DNA of 64,000 bases from JBCBGF01 sp039193455 (GTDB lineage: Bacteria > Pseudomonadota > Alphaproteobacteria > Rhodobacterales > Rhodobacteraceae), in the NCBI GenBank assembly GCA_039193455.1, contig JBCCWO010000020.1:1-64000 (forward strand), in the 5' to 3' direction. Position numbers and translations under genes: made by a program. Below are positions 1 through 8,191 of the stretch, in pieces. Positions within the stretch are counted from its first letter, which is position 1, and every line of letters starts with the position of its first letter. The notes beneath the pieces are model-generated. The model was not told the origin of the DNA. It was given only the letters and a program-made list of their open reading frames with translations, and did not search any database.

Positions 1-114
1 CTTCGGCTTCGGCTTCGGCTTCGGCTTCGGCTTCGGCTTCGGCTTCGGCTTCGGCTTCGGCTTCGGCTTCGGCTTCGGCTTCGGCTTCGGCTTCGGCTTC
101 GGCTTCGGCTTCGG
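1..114. repeat. Hexanucleotide tandem repeat (CTTCGG)19, continuing past the window edge
   Basis: Nineteen perfect copies of CTTCGG are visible without a single substitution. In the minus-strand gene they read GAA GCC, giving alternating Glu-Ala. The unit is six bases, so changes in copy number keep the frame and only alter the length of the acidic linker. The absence of synonymous changes suggests recent expansion by slippage. Confidence 0.97.
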
Positions 115-376
115 AAGGGGTCTCGTCCAGATCGGCGGCGCTGTCACCGGCAATTTCTTCGGATTGCGCAGCGTCCGCGTCCTCGGTCGGCGCCGCTTCT
201 ACGCCGGCTTCCTCGGCACCTTCGGGGTCCGAGGCCGCGACGTCGGCTATTTCCGATTCCGACGCAGTGTCCGAGTCGCTTGTCTCAATCGGCGATTCTG
301 TCGCTGACCCGTCCTCATACTCTTTTGATTTCGAGTTCTTTTTTCCAGATCGGGCCACGGCAGCAGAACCTTTCAT
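1..376 (-). CDS. Mitofilin (Mic60)-like inner membrane protein, N-terminal part only
   Basis: The reading frame starts at an ATG at 376 and runs off the window edge, giving 125 visible codons and no stop. The product begins with a short basic segment (MKGSAAVARSGKKNSKSK), then becomes strongly acidic and rich in Ala, Glu, Asp and Ser. It ends in a run of at least 19 Glu-Ala pairs encoded by a perfect hexanucleotide repeat. Alphaproteobacterial mitofilin-family proteins (COG4223) have such a disordered cytoplasmic head before one membrane span and a periplasmic coiled coil, and their gene commonly follows hemD. Here it lies 54 bases after hemD on the same strand. The diagnostic membrane and mitofilin domains lie outside the window, so the assignment rests on position and head composition. 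Confidence 0.6.
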   Translation of the reverse strand, partial: MKGSAAVARSGKKNSKSKEYEDGSATESPIETSDSDTASESEIADVAASDPEGAEEAGVEAAPTEDADAAQSEEIAGDSAADLDETPSEAEAEAEAEAEAEAEAEAEAEAEAEAEAEAEAEAEAE

Positions 377-430
377 TCCAGCAGACAGAACAGGGCGCGC
401 GCGACCGCAGCTTATCCCGCGCCCCCCGGG

Positions 431-1141
431 TCAACAAGCAGCGCGGGCTCCGTAAACCGCGGCAACTTGTTCGGCCATCGCATCGGCGTTTGGCTGGGCC
501 GCAACGTGAACCGCGATGGCCGGTTCGGGGGCCGCCGCCGCCGCATCGGCGCTGATCGCCACAACGGTCAACTTGAAGCCCTGGCCCGGCCAGGTGCGCG
601 CCAAAGCCTCTGCGCTGAACGGCGAAAACACCGGGGCGATGATCTGGGAATTCTGTGGCAGATCGGCGAAGGTGTCGGCGGGGATGTCCCGCATCCTCTG
701 GCGATAGACAACGCGCTCCTCCGCCGGGCAACCCGACGCGGTAAGCCGCGCGGCGATGTCACCGCGGCTCATCTCGCCCCGCAGGTGTATCAGCGGTCCG
801 GACGGCCGCTCATCCAAGATCTGTGCGACAAGATCGTCGGCCGTCCCGTCCGAGGACCGCGCTGCGAATCCGGCAGCCTGAGCAACCACTGCCGTGCGCG
901 TGCCAACGCAATAGGCCAGCCGCCCCTGCCCCGCTCCGGCCCGCTCCACCGCCTGCGCCGAGGTAAAGATCACCGCGCCGAACCCGGTCAGATCTGGCAA
1001 CCCGCCAACGTCCTCAATCGCAATGACCGGCGCGATGATGGCGGGCAGCGTCCGCCCCAGCCGCGCTTCGCACAGTGCCCGAAACCGCTCTGCCGCGGGG
1101 CGCGGGCGCGTCAGCAGGAGGATCGGATCACCAGAGGACAT
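431..1141 (-). CDS. hemD: Uroporphyrinogen-III synthase
   Basis: This 236-residue product is expected to cyclise and invert ring D of hydroxymethylbilane in the cytosol, making uroporphyrinogen III for haem, sirohaem and cobalamin. HemD proteins are poorly conserved, but the length, the N-terminal LLTRPRPAAERF segment, the IFTSAQAVE segment (HemD proteins have a (T/S)S.(N/A)(A/G)V-type motif here) and the VVAISADAAAAA stretch near the C-terminus fit. The ATG at 1141 is chosen because the open frame above it runs antisense into tsaD. The gene is divergent from tsaD (72 bases between starts) and is followed by the mitofilin-like gene, a usual alphaproteobacterial arrangement. Confidence 0.85.
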   Translation of the reverse strand: MSSGDPILLLTRPRPAAERFRALCEARLGRTLPAIIAPVIAIEDVGGLPDLTGFGAVIFTSAQAVERAGAGQGRLAYCVGTRTAVVAQAAGFAARSSDGTADDLVAQILDERPSGPLIHLRGEMSRGDIAARLTASGCPAEERVVYRQRMRDIPADTFADLPQNSQIIAPVFSPFSAEALARTWPGQGFKLTVVAISADAAAAAPEPAIAVHVAAQPNADAMAEQVAAVYGARAAC

Positions 1142-1213
1142 GGACCTCGCACGGTTGTCGGGGCAACCTGCCGGTGATACCTGCCGCCCATCAGCCGCGC
1201 AACCGACCTGTCG

Positions 1214-2308
1214 ATGACCCAGCCGATCACCCTTCTTGGCCTTGAGAGCAGTTGCGATGACACCGCTGCCGCCGTGGTGCGCGGGCATGTGGGTGCAGCC
1301 GAGATTCTGTCGTCGGTCGTCTACGGCCAGGGTGATCTGCACGCGGCCTTTGGCGGGGTCGTGCCCGAAATTGCCGCGCGCGCCCATGCGGAACGGATGG
1401 ATCTGGCGGTGGAACAGGCTCTGACGCAGGCCAACCTTGGGCTAAATGACATCGACGCCGTTGCGGTGACGGCAGGGCCCGGTCTGATCGGGGGCGTCGT
1501 CTCGGGTGTCATGTGCGCCAAGGGAATCGCCGTGGCGCGTGGTCTGCCGCTCATCGGCGTGAACCATCTGGCCGGGCACGCCCTGACCCCGCGCCTCACC
1601 GATGCCCTACCCTATCCTTACCTGATGCTTTTGGTGTCGGGCGGGCATTGTCAGTTCCTGATCGTCGAGGGCGCGGACGCCTTCACGCGGATCGGCGGGA
1701 CGATCGATGACGCGCCGGGCGAGGCGTTTGACAAAACCGCCCGCCTGATCGGTCTGGGCCAGCCCGGCGGACCAGCGGTGGAGAAAGCGGCGAAAGCCGG
1801 CGATCCGCACCGCTTTCGGTTCCCGCGCCCCCTGCTCGACCGGGCGGGGTGCGATATGTCGTTCTCGGGCCTCAAGACCGCCGTTCTGCGCGCCCGCGAC
1901 AGCTTGGTCGCCGCAACGGGCGGGCTGAGCGCCCAGGACCAGGCCGATCTGAGCGCCGGGTTTCAGGCCGCGATCTGCGATGTGCTGGCCGAGAAATCGC
2001 GGCGCGCGATGACGGAGTTTCGTGCGCGGCACGCCAATGGCGGCACCTTTGCCGTTGCGGGGGGCGTGGCCGCAAACATGCAGATACGGGCTGCGTTAGA
2101 GACTGTATCTGCCGAAAACGCCCTGCCCTACACCGCCCCACCGCTTGCGCTGTGCACCGATAATGCCGCGATGATCGCCTATGCGGGGCTTGAGCGGTTG
2201 GCATCGGGCGATACCGACGACATGACCCTCGCCGCGCGCCCGCGCTGGCCGCTCGATACCGCGCAGGCGCCGATGCTGGGCTTTGGCAAGAAAGGCGCCA
2301 AGGCATGA
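1214..2308 (+). CDS. tsaD: tRNA N6-adenosine threonylcarbamoyltransferase TsaD
   Basis: TsaD transfers the threonylcarbamoyl group from TC-AMP to A37 of ANN-decoding tRNAs, giving t6A; it acts with TsaB and TsaE. The protein has 364 residues, starts with the typical LGLESSCDDTAAA segment, and carries the metal-binding HxxxH motif (H118, H122) in NHLAGH. The GGVAANMQIRA segment near the C-terminus is also typical of this ASKHA-fold family. The stop overlaps the gpsA start by four bases (ATGA), so the two are probably translationally coupled. The partner gene tsaE lies at 13717 in the same window. Confidence 0.97.
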   Translation: MTQPITLLGLESSCDDTAAAVVRGHVGAAEILSSVVYGQGDLHAAFGGVVPEIAARAHAERMDLAVEQALTQANLGLNDIDAVAVTAGPGLIGGVVSGVMCAKGIAVARGLPLIGVNHLAGHALTPRLTDALPYPYLMLLVSGGHCQFLIVEGADAFTRIGGTIDDAPGEAFDKTARLIGLGQPGGPAVEKAAKAGDPHRFRFPRPLLDRAGCDMSFSGLKTAVLRARDSLVAATGGLSAQDQADLSAGFQAAICDVLAEKSRRAMTEFRARHANGGTFAVAGGVAANMQIRAALETVSAENALPYTAPPLALCTDNAAMIAYAGLERLASGDTDDMTLAARPRWPLDTAQAPMLGFGKKGAKA

Positions 2309-3255
2309 TCGCGGTGGCGGGTGCAGGCGCTTTTGGGACCGCGCTGGCAATCACGCTGGCACAGGCGGGGCGCGATGTGATGCTTTACGGGCGCGACGTG
2401 GCGCAGATAGCGGAAAGGCGCGAAAACGCGCGCTACTTGCCCGGGATCACGCTGCCCGAAAGACTCTATATCGCAGGCAAGCCCGAGGCTATGGCCGCGG
2501 CGGATACCATCCTGCTGGCCATTCCAACCCAGAAACTGGCGGAATTTCTGGCAACCCACGCCCTGCAACTTGACCGCAAACGGCTTGTGGCCTGTTGCAA
2601 AGGGGTGGATCTGCGCACCGGTCTTGGCCCCACGGCACTGATCGCGACCGCCTGCCCTCTTGCCGCCGCCGCGACGCTGACGGGCCCCAGTTTTGCGGCC
2701 GATCTGGCCCAGGGTCTGCCCACCGCCCTCACCCTTGCCTGCACCGACAACACCGTCGGCGAAGCGCTGCAGGACCAGCTTTCGGGTCCCGCATTGCGGG
2801 TCTATTCCACCACGGATGTCATCGGGGCAGAGCTGGGCGGTGCGCTCAAGAACGTCATCGCCCTAGCTGCGGGCATCACCATGGGGGCGGGCCTCGGCGA
2901 AAGCGCCCGCGCCGCGGTGATCACCCGCGGATATGCCGAAATGCTGCGCTATGCCACGGCCCTGGGCGCCCGGCCCGAAACGCTTGCCGGGCTATCGGGC
3001 CTGGGGGATCTGATACTTACCGCGACCTCCCCCAAATCCCGTAACTATCAGGCCGGTTTCGCGCTCGGTGCGGGCCAAAAACCCGGTACCGCCACGGTTG
3101 AGGGGATCCCGACCGCGCAGGCCATGGTGCAGTTGGCTCGCGTGCGGGGGGTCGACATGCCGCTTACCGATATGGTCGCGGCGGTCGTTTCCGGCCATGT
3201 TAGTGTCGAAGAAGCCAAACGCGCCCTGCTCGCGCGTCCGTTGAAAGAGGAATAA
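2305..3255 (+). CDS. gpsA: NAD(P)H-dependent glycerol-3-phosphate dehydrogenase
   Basis: GpsA reduces dihydroxyacetone phosphate to sn-glycerol 3-phosphate, the backbone for phospholipids. The 316-residue protein has an N-terminal Rossmann motif GAGAFG at residues 6-11. The segments GPSFAADLAQGLPTA and GGALKNVIALAAG, the latter holding the catalytic lysine, are family signatures, as is GLGDLILTATSPKSRN. The start overlaps the tsaD stop. The tsaD-gpsA-YciI-EVE order is a compact operon with gaps of at most one base or small overlaps. Confidence 0.96.
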   Translation: MIAVAGAGAFGTALAITLAQAGRDVMLYGRDVAQIAERRENARYLPGITLPERLYIAGKPEAMAAADTILLAIPTQKLAEFLATHALQLDRKRLVACCKGVDLRTGLGPTALIATACPLAAAATLTGPSFAADLAQGLPTALTLACTDNTVGEALQDQLSGPALRVYSTTDVIGAELGGALKNVIALAAGITMGAGLGESARAAVITRGYAEMLRYATALGARPETLAGLSGLGDLILTATSPKSRNYQAGFALGAGQKPGTATVEGIPTAQAMVQLARVRGVDMPLTDMVAAVVSGHVSVEEAKRALLARPLKEE

Positions 3256-3256
3256 C

Positions 3257-3532
3257 ATGCTCATCGCTCTTATCGCCCGGGACAAACCCGGTGCGCTCGA
3301 AACCCGGCTGGCCAATCGCGATGCCCATCTGGCCTATGTCCGCGAAACCGGCGTGGTGGAACAGGCCGGTCCGTTCCTGGACGACGACGGACAGATGTGC
3401 GGGTCGCTTTTGATCCTGTCGGTCGACAGCATGGACGCGGCCGAATCCTGGGCGGCGAATGACCCCTATGCCAAGGCAGAGCTGTTTGAGAGCGTGACGC
3501 TCAGCCCCTGGAAACGGGTGCTGGGGCCATGA
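3257..3532 (+). CDS. YciI-like (YCII domain) small protein
   Basis: This 91-residue protein has the features of the YCII family: an N-terminal strand, a conserved histidine in a helix (RDAHLAYV), and a C-terminal NDPYAKAELFESVTLSPWKRV segment in which the NDPY motif is typical. Members form dimeric ferredoxin-like folds; most have no assigned reaction, and the His-Asp pair is thought to be catalytic. It starts one base after gpsA and overlaps the EVE gene by four bases, so it is part of the tsaD-gpsA operon. The function is unknown. Confidence 0.88.
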   Translation: MLIALIARDKPGALETRLANRDAHLAYVRETGVVEQAGPFLDDDGQMCGSLLILSVDSMDAAESWAANDPYAKAELFESVTLSPWKRVLGP

Positions 3533-3948
3533 AGTACTGGCTGTTCAAATCCGAACCCTCGACCTGGAGCTGGGACCAGCAGGTGGCCAAGGGCGACGTG
3601 GGCGAGGAATGGGATGGCGTGCGCAATTATCAGGCGCGCAACATGATGCGGTCGATGTCGGTGGGGGACCGTGGGTTTTTCTACCATTCGCAGTCGGAAA
3701 AGGCGGTCGTGGGGATCGTCGAGGTGATCGCCGAAAGCCACCCCGACAGCACCACCGATGACGATCGTTGGGAGTGCGTGGATATCAAGGCGATTGCGCC
3801 GATGCCCACGCCCGTCACGCTTGAGATGTGCAAGGGCGAGCCGCGGCTGGCGCAGATGGTTCTGGTCAACAATACGCGGCTCTCGGTTCAGCCGGTGACC
3901 GAGGATGAATGGCGGATCATCTGTGACATGGGGGAATACAGACCCTAA
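3529..3948 (+). CDS. EVE domain protein
   Basis: This 139-residue protein consists almost entirely of an EVE domain, a PUA-like fold. It starts with MKYWLFKSEPSTWSW and continues with the EWDGVRNYQARNMMRSM segment and GFFYHS, all diagnostic. EVE proteins are proposed to bind modified bases in RNA or DNA. In proteobacteria the stand-alone version is often near tRNA-modification or metabolic genes, as here in the tsaD operon. The ATG overlaps the YciI stop (ATGA). No partner restriction nuclease is nearby, so a housekeeping nucleic-acid role is more likely than defence. Confidence 0.92.
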   Translation: MKYWLFKSEPSTWSWDQQVAKGDVGEEWDGVRNYQARNMMRSMSVGDRGFFYHSQSEKAVVGIVEVIAESHPDSTTDDDRWECVDIKAIAPMPTPVTLEMCKGEPRLAQMVLVNNTRLSVQPVTEDEWRIICDMGEYRP

Positions 3949-4041
3949 CGCAGCAAAACACGGGTGTGGCAAAGGATTGCGCACTGATGCGGCATTTCGG
4001 CTAGACTGGGCTCAATAGAACCAAAAAAGGGAGGGGACGTG

Positions 4042-4425
4042 ATGGGGACGGTATCGGTGATCGCGGCGGCCGCCGCGGCGTGGATCTTTGGCGCAATCTG
4101 GTACGGCGTTGTCGGCAAACAGTGGATGGCCGCCGCCGGGCTGAGCGAAGAGACGGTCAATCGCAAGAACTACGTTGCCTTCGTCGGCAGTTTTCTCTGC
4201 GCGGTATTGGTCGCGGGAATGTCACGCCACATCTTCCAGACCGCCAACATAGATACGGTGGGCGCGGGGATCGTGACCGGGCTGGGCCTGGGGCTGTTCA
4301 TCGCCACGCCTTGGATCGCGACGAATTATCTGTTCGCAGAGCGCCCAAAATCGCTGATCCTGATCGACGGGATTTACGCGACCGTGGGCTGCACGCTGAT
4401 GGGCCTGGTGCTGACGCTGTTTTAG
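4042..4425 (+). CDS. DUF1761 membrane protein
   Basis: The product of about 127 residues has four likely membrane segments: near the N-terminus (AAAAAAWIFGAIWYGVVG), around residues 48-63, around residues 78-97 (GLGLGLFIATPWIATNYLF), and at the C-terminus (TVGCTLMGLVLTLF). The WYGV and K-WM..AG motifs fit the DUF1761 family, whose function is unknown. The ATG at 4042 is preferred over the in-frame GTG at 4039 because a GGGAGGGG ribosome-binding site ends five bases before it. A hairpin follows directly, so it is probably a single-gene transcript. Confidence 0.8.
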   Translation: MGTVSVIAAAAAAWIFGAIWYGVVGKQWMAAAGLSEETVNRKNYVAFVGSFLCAVLVAGMSRHIFQTANIDTVGAGIVTGLGLGLFIATPWIATNYLFAERPKSLILIDGIYATVGCTLMGLVLTLF

Positions 4426-4430
4426 ATGGA

Positions 4431-4461
4431 AAGGGGGCTTCGCACAGAACGAAGCCCCCTT
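4431..4461 (+). terminator. Hairpin terminator after the DUF1761 gene
   Basis: A perfect 12-bp stem (AAGGGGGCTTCG with CGAAGCCCCCTT) closes a 7-base loop. It begins six bases after the stop codon at 4425. The 3' arm ends in TT and is followed by GTCA, so there is no long U tract. The AA at the 5' base could pair with U-rich sequence if read from the other side. It is probably an intrinsic terminator, with strength uncertain. Confidence 0.75.
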
Positions 4462-4631
4462 GTCACCCCACATGCTCACCCCGTGGCATGTCACTTTGGA
4501 TCGCTGGGACCATCCTGGTCGAAACGCGGAAACGGTAGCCGGTCGACCCGCACCGGGCAATCACCAAGTATCTAGAATTTTAGAACAATTTTCGGGGCAG
4601 GGCGCGTAACGCCCCGCCCGGGGTGGCCGGT

Positions 4632-4973
4632 CTAGCCGTAGACCGACTCTTTGCCGAAATGCTTGGTCAGCATGTAATAGACAACGGCGCGGTACTTGTT
4701 GCGCTCGGACATGCCGTAGGTCTCAAGCACCGATTTGATCGCATCCATCAGCTCGGGCCCGTCGCTCAGCCCCAGCTTCTTGATCAGGAAGTTGTCTTTC
4801 ACGGTCTCAAGCTCGCTCGCCTGCGAGGCCGCCACGGTCGAGGCATCGGCGTCATAAATCGCCGGGCCGCAGCCGATGGTCACTTTGGTCAACAGATCCA
4901 TATCGGGCGTCATGCCGCATTTGTTTTTCAGATCGTCCGCATACTGAGCGATCAGGTCATCGCGCTTACCCAT
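4632..4973 (-). CDS. DUF2853 family protein
   Basis: This small protein of 113 residues starts MGKRDDLIAQYADDLKNKCG and is mostly helical, with the segment KYRAVVYYMLTKHFGKESVY at the end, as in the DUF2853 family of proteobacteria. The function is unknown. The start at 4973 is chosen because a GGGAG ribosome-binding site lies about eight bases upstream. An in-frame GTG at 4988 would sit inside that site. It lies downstream of ahcY on the same strand with 135 bases between them, including a short hairpin. Confidence 0.8.
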   Translation of the reverse strand: MGKRDDLIAQYADDLKNKCGMTPDMDLLTKVTIGCGPAIYDADASTVAASQASELETVKDNFLIKKLGLSDGPELMDAIKSVLETYGMSERNKYRAVVYYMLTKHFGKESVYG

Positions 4974-5010
4974 GGATGTTTCTCCCACCTGTTGGGTTCA
5001 GTTGTTTAGT

Positions 5011-5030
5011 CACCGCTGTATTTAGCGGTG
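5011..5030 (-). promoter_or_regulatory. Short inverted repeat between ahcY and the DUF2853 gene
   Basis: CACCGCT and AGCGGTG form a perfect 7-bp stem around a 6-base loop. On the minus strand this falls after ahcY and 38 bases before the DUF2853 start. There is no U tract, so it is more likely an mRNA stabilising or processing hairpin, or a protein site, than an intrinsic terminator. Confidence 0.45.
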
Positions 5031-5108
5031 GCCGAACGATACCGGCGAAGTGCGCCGCCACAAAGGGAAAATGTCCGGTGCATTCCCCGCTGGCGGCGAA
5101 CCGGCGGA

Positions 5109-6497
5109 TCAATACCGATAGTGGGACGGCTTGTAGGGGCCTTCCGGTGTCACCCCGATATACGAGGCCTGATCGGGCTTCAGCTCGGTCAGCTTGGCCC
5201 CGATCCGGGCCAGATGCAGCCGCGCAACCTTTTCATCGAGATGCTTGGGCAGGATGTAGACGTCGTTTTTGTACTCATCACCCTGGGTCCACAGCTCGAT
5301 CTGGGCCAGCACCTGGTTGGTGAACGAGGCGGACATCACAAAGGACGGGTGGCCGGTCGCATTGCCAAGGTTCAGCAGGCGCCCCTCGGACAGCAGGATG
5401 ATGCGATTGCCCGAGGGCATCTCGATCATATCCACCTGTTCCTTGATATTCGTCCATTTGTGGTTCTTCAGGTTCGCCACCTGAATCTCGTTATCGAAAT
5501 GGCCGATATTGCCGACGATCGCCATGTCCTTCATCGCGCGCATATGCTCGATGCGGATGACATCCTTGTTGCCGGTGGTCGTGATAAAGATATCGGCGCT
5601 GTCGACCTCATCTTCCAGAAGCGTTACCTCAAACCCGTCCATCGCGGCTTGTAGGGCGCAAATAGGGTCTACTTCGGTGACTTTGACGCGCGCGCCCGCG
5701 CCCGCAAGGCTGGCGGCTGACCCCTTGCCCACATCGCCATACCCGCAGACTACGGCCACCTTGCCCGCCATCATGGTATCGGTCGCACGGCGGATGCCGT
5801 CGACCAGGCTTTCCTTGCAGCCGTACTTGTTGTCGAATTTCGACTTGGTGACGCTGTCGTTGACGTTGATCGCGGGGAAGGGCAGCTGGCCCTCTTTCAC
5901 CAGTTGATAGAGCCTGTTTACGCCCGTCGTCGTTTCCTCGGACACGCCCTTGATCTGGTCGCGGATCTTGGTGAACCAGCCGGGGCTGGCCGCCATCCGT
6001 TTCTTGATCTGGGCCTTGATAACCTCTTCTTCCTCGGATTGCGGCACCGGGATGATGTCTTCACCCGCTTCAGCCCGCGCGCCGAGCAGAACGTACAGCG
6101 TCGCGTCCCCGCCATCGTCGAGGATCATGTTAGGCCCGTCTTCAAACAGGAAGGACTTGTCGAGGTAATCCCAGTGCTCTTCCAGGGTTTGCCCCTTGAT
6201 CGCGAATACCGGCGTGCCGCCCTCGGCAATCGCCGCCGCCGCGTGATCCTGCGTTGAAAAGATGTTGCACGAGGCCCAGCGCACATCTGCGCCCAGCGCC
6301 ACCAACGTCTCGATCAGCACCGCGGTCTGGATCGTCATGTGCAGTGACCCGACAATGCGTGCGCCGGTCAGTGGCTTGGCAGTGCCGTATTCTTCGCGCA
6401 GGGCCATCAGCCCCGGCATTTCGGTTTCTGCAATATCCAGCTCTTTGCGGCCAAACGCAGCGAGCGAGATGTCTTTGACGACAAAGTCCTTGGCCAT
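5109..6497 (-). CDS. ahcY: S-adenosyl-L-homocysteine hydrolase
   Basis: AhcY splits S-adenosylhomocysteine into homocysteine and adenosine, removing the inhibitory product of methyltransferases and feeding methionine regeneration. The 462-residue protein has the full family layout: the N-terminal substrate domain with ASCNIFSTQDHAAAA, the NAD-binding CGYGDVGKGSA motif, GNIGHFDNEI, and a C-terminus ending in PSHYRY that reaches into the partner subunit. The ATG at 6497 is preceded by AAGGAG. The 5' leader contains a 48-base potential stem-loop (listed separately), suggesting RNA-level or repressor control. Confidence 0.98.
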   Translation of the reverse strand: MAKDFVVKDISLAAFGRKELDIAETEMPGLMALREEYGTAKPLTGARIVGSLHMTIQTAVLIETLVALGADVRWASCNIFSTQDHAAAAIAEGGTPVFAIKGQTLEEHWDYLDKSFLFEDGPNMILDDGGDATLYVLLGARAEAGEDIIPVPQSEEEEVIKAQIKKRMAASPGWFTKIRDQIKGVSEETTTGVNRLYQLVKEGQLPFPAINVNDSVTKSKFDNKYGCKESLVDGIRRATDTMMAGKVAVVCGYGDVGKGSAASLAGAGARVKVTEVDPICALQAAMDGFEVTLLEDEVDSADIFITTTGNKDVIRIEHMRAMKDMAIVGNIGHFDNEIQVANLKNHKWTNIKEQVDMIEMPSGNRIILLSEGRLLNLGNATGHPSFVMSASFTNQVLAQIELWTQGDEYKNDVYILPKHLDEKVARLHLARIGAKLTELKPDQASYIGVTPEGPYKPSHYRY

Positions 6498-6516
6498 CGA
6501 ATGCTCCTTGAAATCA

Positions 6517-6564
6517 TGTCCTGACGGTTGCTCGACGCCTTAGCAGCCACGCCAGATCAGGACA
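6517..6564 (-). promoter_or_regulatory. Structured leader or operator upstream of ahcY
   Basis: On the minus strand TGTCCTGA (6564-6557) pairs perfectly with TCAGGACA (6524-6517), and inside it GGCTGCT (6548-6542) pairs with AGCAACC (6532-6526) with one mismatch around a 9-base loop. The element ends 19 bases before the ahcY start codon, just upstream of its AAGGAG site. Known SAM/SAH-binding RNAs control genes of this cycle, but I could not match this to the consensus of a known class. The outer palindrome could instead be a repressor site. The role is inferred. Confidence 0.45.
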
Positions 6565-6659
6565 ACGCGCGAGATGCGCTTGATTTGTGTCATGGGCGAA
6601 TTGCAGAGGCGTGATTTGCTGTCGGCAAGACCCCATGACCAAAAATTAGGAGGAGACAG

Positions 6660-7688
6660 ATGTCCTTGCCGAAGACAATGAAGGCCGCCGTTGTTCCGGC
6701 CCTCGGTGAACCGCTCGACATTCGCGAAGTGCCCGTCCCCGAAGTTGGCCCGGGACAGATCCTGATGCGCGTCCGCGCCTCGGGCGTGTGCCACACGGAC
6801 CTGCACGCTGCCGAAGGCGATTGGCCGGTCAAGCCGACCGCGCCCTTTATTCCCGGGCACGAAGGCGTGGGCGAAGTGGCCGCCGTGGGCGAAGGTGTGA
6901 CGCATCTCAAAGAGGGCGACCGCATTGGCGCACCCTGGCTGCACACCGCCTGCGGGCATTGCGAACACTGCGTCGGTGGGTGGGAAACCCTGTGCGAAAG
7001 CCAGCAAAACACCGGTTATTCGGTGGATGGTGGCTATGCCGAGTTTGTGCGCGCCGATGCCAATTACGTGGGCCGCATCCCGGACGGGCTTGATTTCGGG
7101 CCCGCGGCGCCGGTGCTGTGTGCCGGGGTGACCGTCTACAAAGGCCTCAAAGAGACCGAGGCCAGGCCAGGGGACTGGGTCGCAATCTCGGGCATTGGCG
7201 GGCTGGGCCATATGGCGGTGCAATATGCCAAGGCCATGGGTCTGCACGTGGCGGCGGTCGACATCTCGGACGACAAGCTGAAGCTCGCGCGCGAACTGGG
7301 CGCGGATCTGACCTTCAACGCCGCCACCGAAGATCCGGTGGCCGAGTTGCAAAGCCAGATGGGCGGGGTGCATGGCGTTCTTGTCACTGCCGTCTCAAAC
7401 GCCGCGTTTGAACAGGCGGTCGGCATGCTGCGTCGCCATGGCTATATGTCGCTGGTGGGTCTGCCCCCCGGCAGCTTTCCGTTGCCGATTTTTGAGATCG
7501 TGCTCAAGCGGATCACCGTTCGCGGATCGATCGTCGGCACACGAAACGATCTGGCCGAGTCGCTTGCCTTTGCGGGTGAAGGCAAGGTTACGTCCCACTT
7601 CGAATGGGACACGCTTGAAAACATCAACGCAATCTTCGATCAGATGCGCGCCGGCAAGATTGACGGCCGCATCGTGATGAAGATCTAG
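6660..7688 (+). CDS. Zinc-dependent alcohol dehydrogenase, AdhP type
   Basis: A 342-residue medium-chain dehydrogenase that interconverts primary alcohols and aldehydes with NAD. Catalytic zinc ligands are C44, H67-E68 (GHE) and C154. The structural zinc site is C98, C101, C104 and C112, and the cofactor motif GIGGLG is at residues 178-183. This is the layout of AdhP/propanol-preferring enzymes. A strong ribosome-binding site (AGGAGG) precedes the ATG. It is divergent from ahcY and its stop codon overlaps the tail of the next, opposite-strand gene. The exact substrate cannot be read from sequence. Confidence 0.92.
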   Translation: MSLPKTMKAAVVPALGEPLDIREVPVPEVGPGQILMRVRASGVCHTDLHAAEGDWPVKPTAPFIPGHEGVGEVAAVGEGVTHLKEGDRIGAPWLHTACGHCEHCVGGWETLCESQQNTGYSVDGGYAEFVRADANYVGRIPDGLDFGPAAPVLCAGVTVYKGLKETEARPGDWVAISGIGGLGHMAVQYAKAMGLHVAAVDISDDKLKLARELGADLTFNAATEDPVAELQSQMGGVHGVLVTAVSNAAFEQAVGMLRRHGYMSLVGLPPGSFPLPIFEIVLKRITVRGSIVGTRNDLAESLAFAGEGKVTSHFEWDTLENINAIFDQMRAGKIDGRIVMKI

Positions 7689-7987
7689 CCTGGAATGCCG
7701 GCGGGCTGTTTGATCGCGTTGGGTTCGCGCCAGTTCGTGCCCGAAGCCATGACGCAAGACCGCCCGTCGGCCATCGTCATCAGGATGGTCCAGGTGCCCT
7801 TTTCATCGGACTTCCAGATCTCGAAGACGCTGTTGCCGTTGCGCAGGCCGCCGCCTGCATATGCCTCGCCATAACCGGTTTTCAGTCGGTCGGTGATCGC
7901 CTGGCGATCTGCACAGAACTGTTGTGCTTGGGCAAGGGTGGGAATCGTTACTGCTGCTGCCGCAAGTGTCGTGATCAGTTTGCGCAT
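7685..7987 (-). CDS. Small exported protein of unknown function
   Basis: The 100-residue product begins MRKLITTLAAAAVTIPTLAQAQ, a clear Sec signal peptide with a likely cleavage after AQA. The mature part of about 80 residues contains two cysteines (QFCADRQ and GRSCVMASG) that could form a disulfide, and the segment NSVFEIWKSDEKGTWTILMT. Small periplasmic proteins of this kind are common in Rhodobacteraceae; none has a known role that I can name. The ATG at 7987 follows AAAGGAG at proper spacing. Its stop codon interleaves with that of the alcohol dehydrogenase (convergent, 4-base overlap). Confidence 0.82.
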   Translation of the reverse strand: MRKLITTLAAAAVTIPTLAQAQQFCADRQAITDRLKTGYGEAYAGGGLRNGNSVFEIWKSDEKGTWTILMTMADGRSCVMASGTNWREPNAIKQPAGIPG

Positions 7988-8191
7988 GGGATGCTCCTTT
8001 CTGCGGCGCCTGTGCCGCAAGTGCGCGTGTGATCCCCCTGACTTTTTTGTTGTCGTGCCTGTTATAGATAACCTTCAAATGGCAAAAGTTCCTTAAGCCA
8101 CCCCGGGACGTGATCTTTTTTGAACTCTGGATGGCATTTGCACGAATATCGGGCAAATCGTACGGGCGGCGGGCAAGTTTTGGAGGATTTT

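Noticed and set aside
1142..1387. N-terminal extension of hemD into tsaD
   Set aside because: The extension is antisense to the conserved start of TsaD, and HemD homologues begin near the ATG at 1141.
3529..3948. EVE domain protein as part of a modification-dependent defence system
   Set aside because: No restriction nuclease or other defence gene is adjacent; the protein is a stand-alone EVE in a housekeeping operon.
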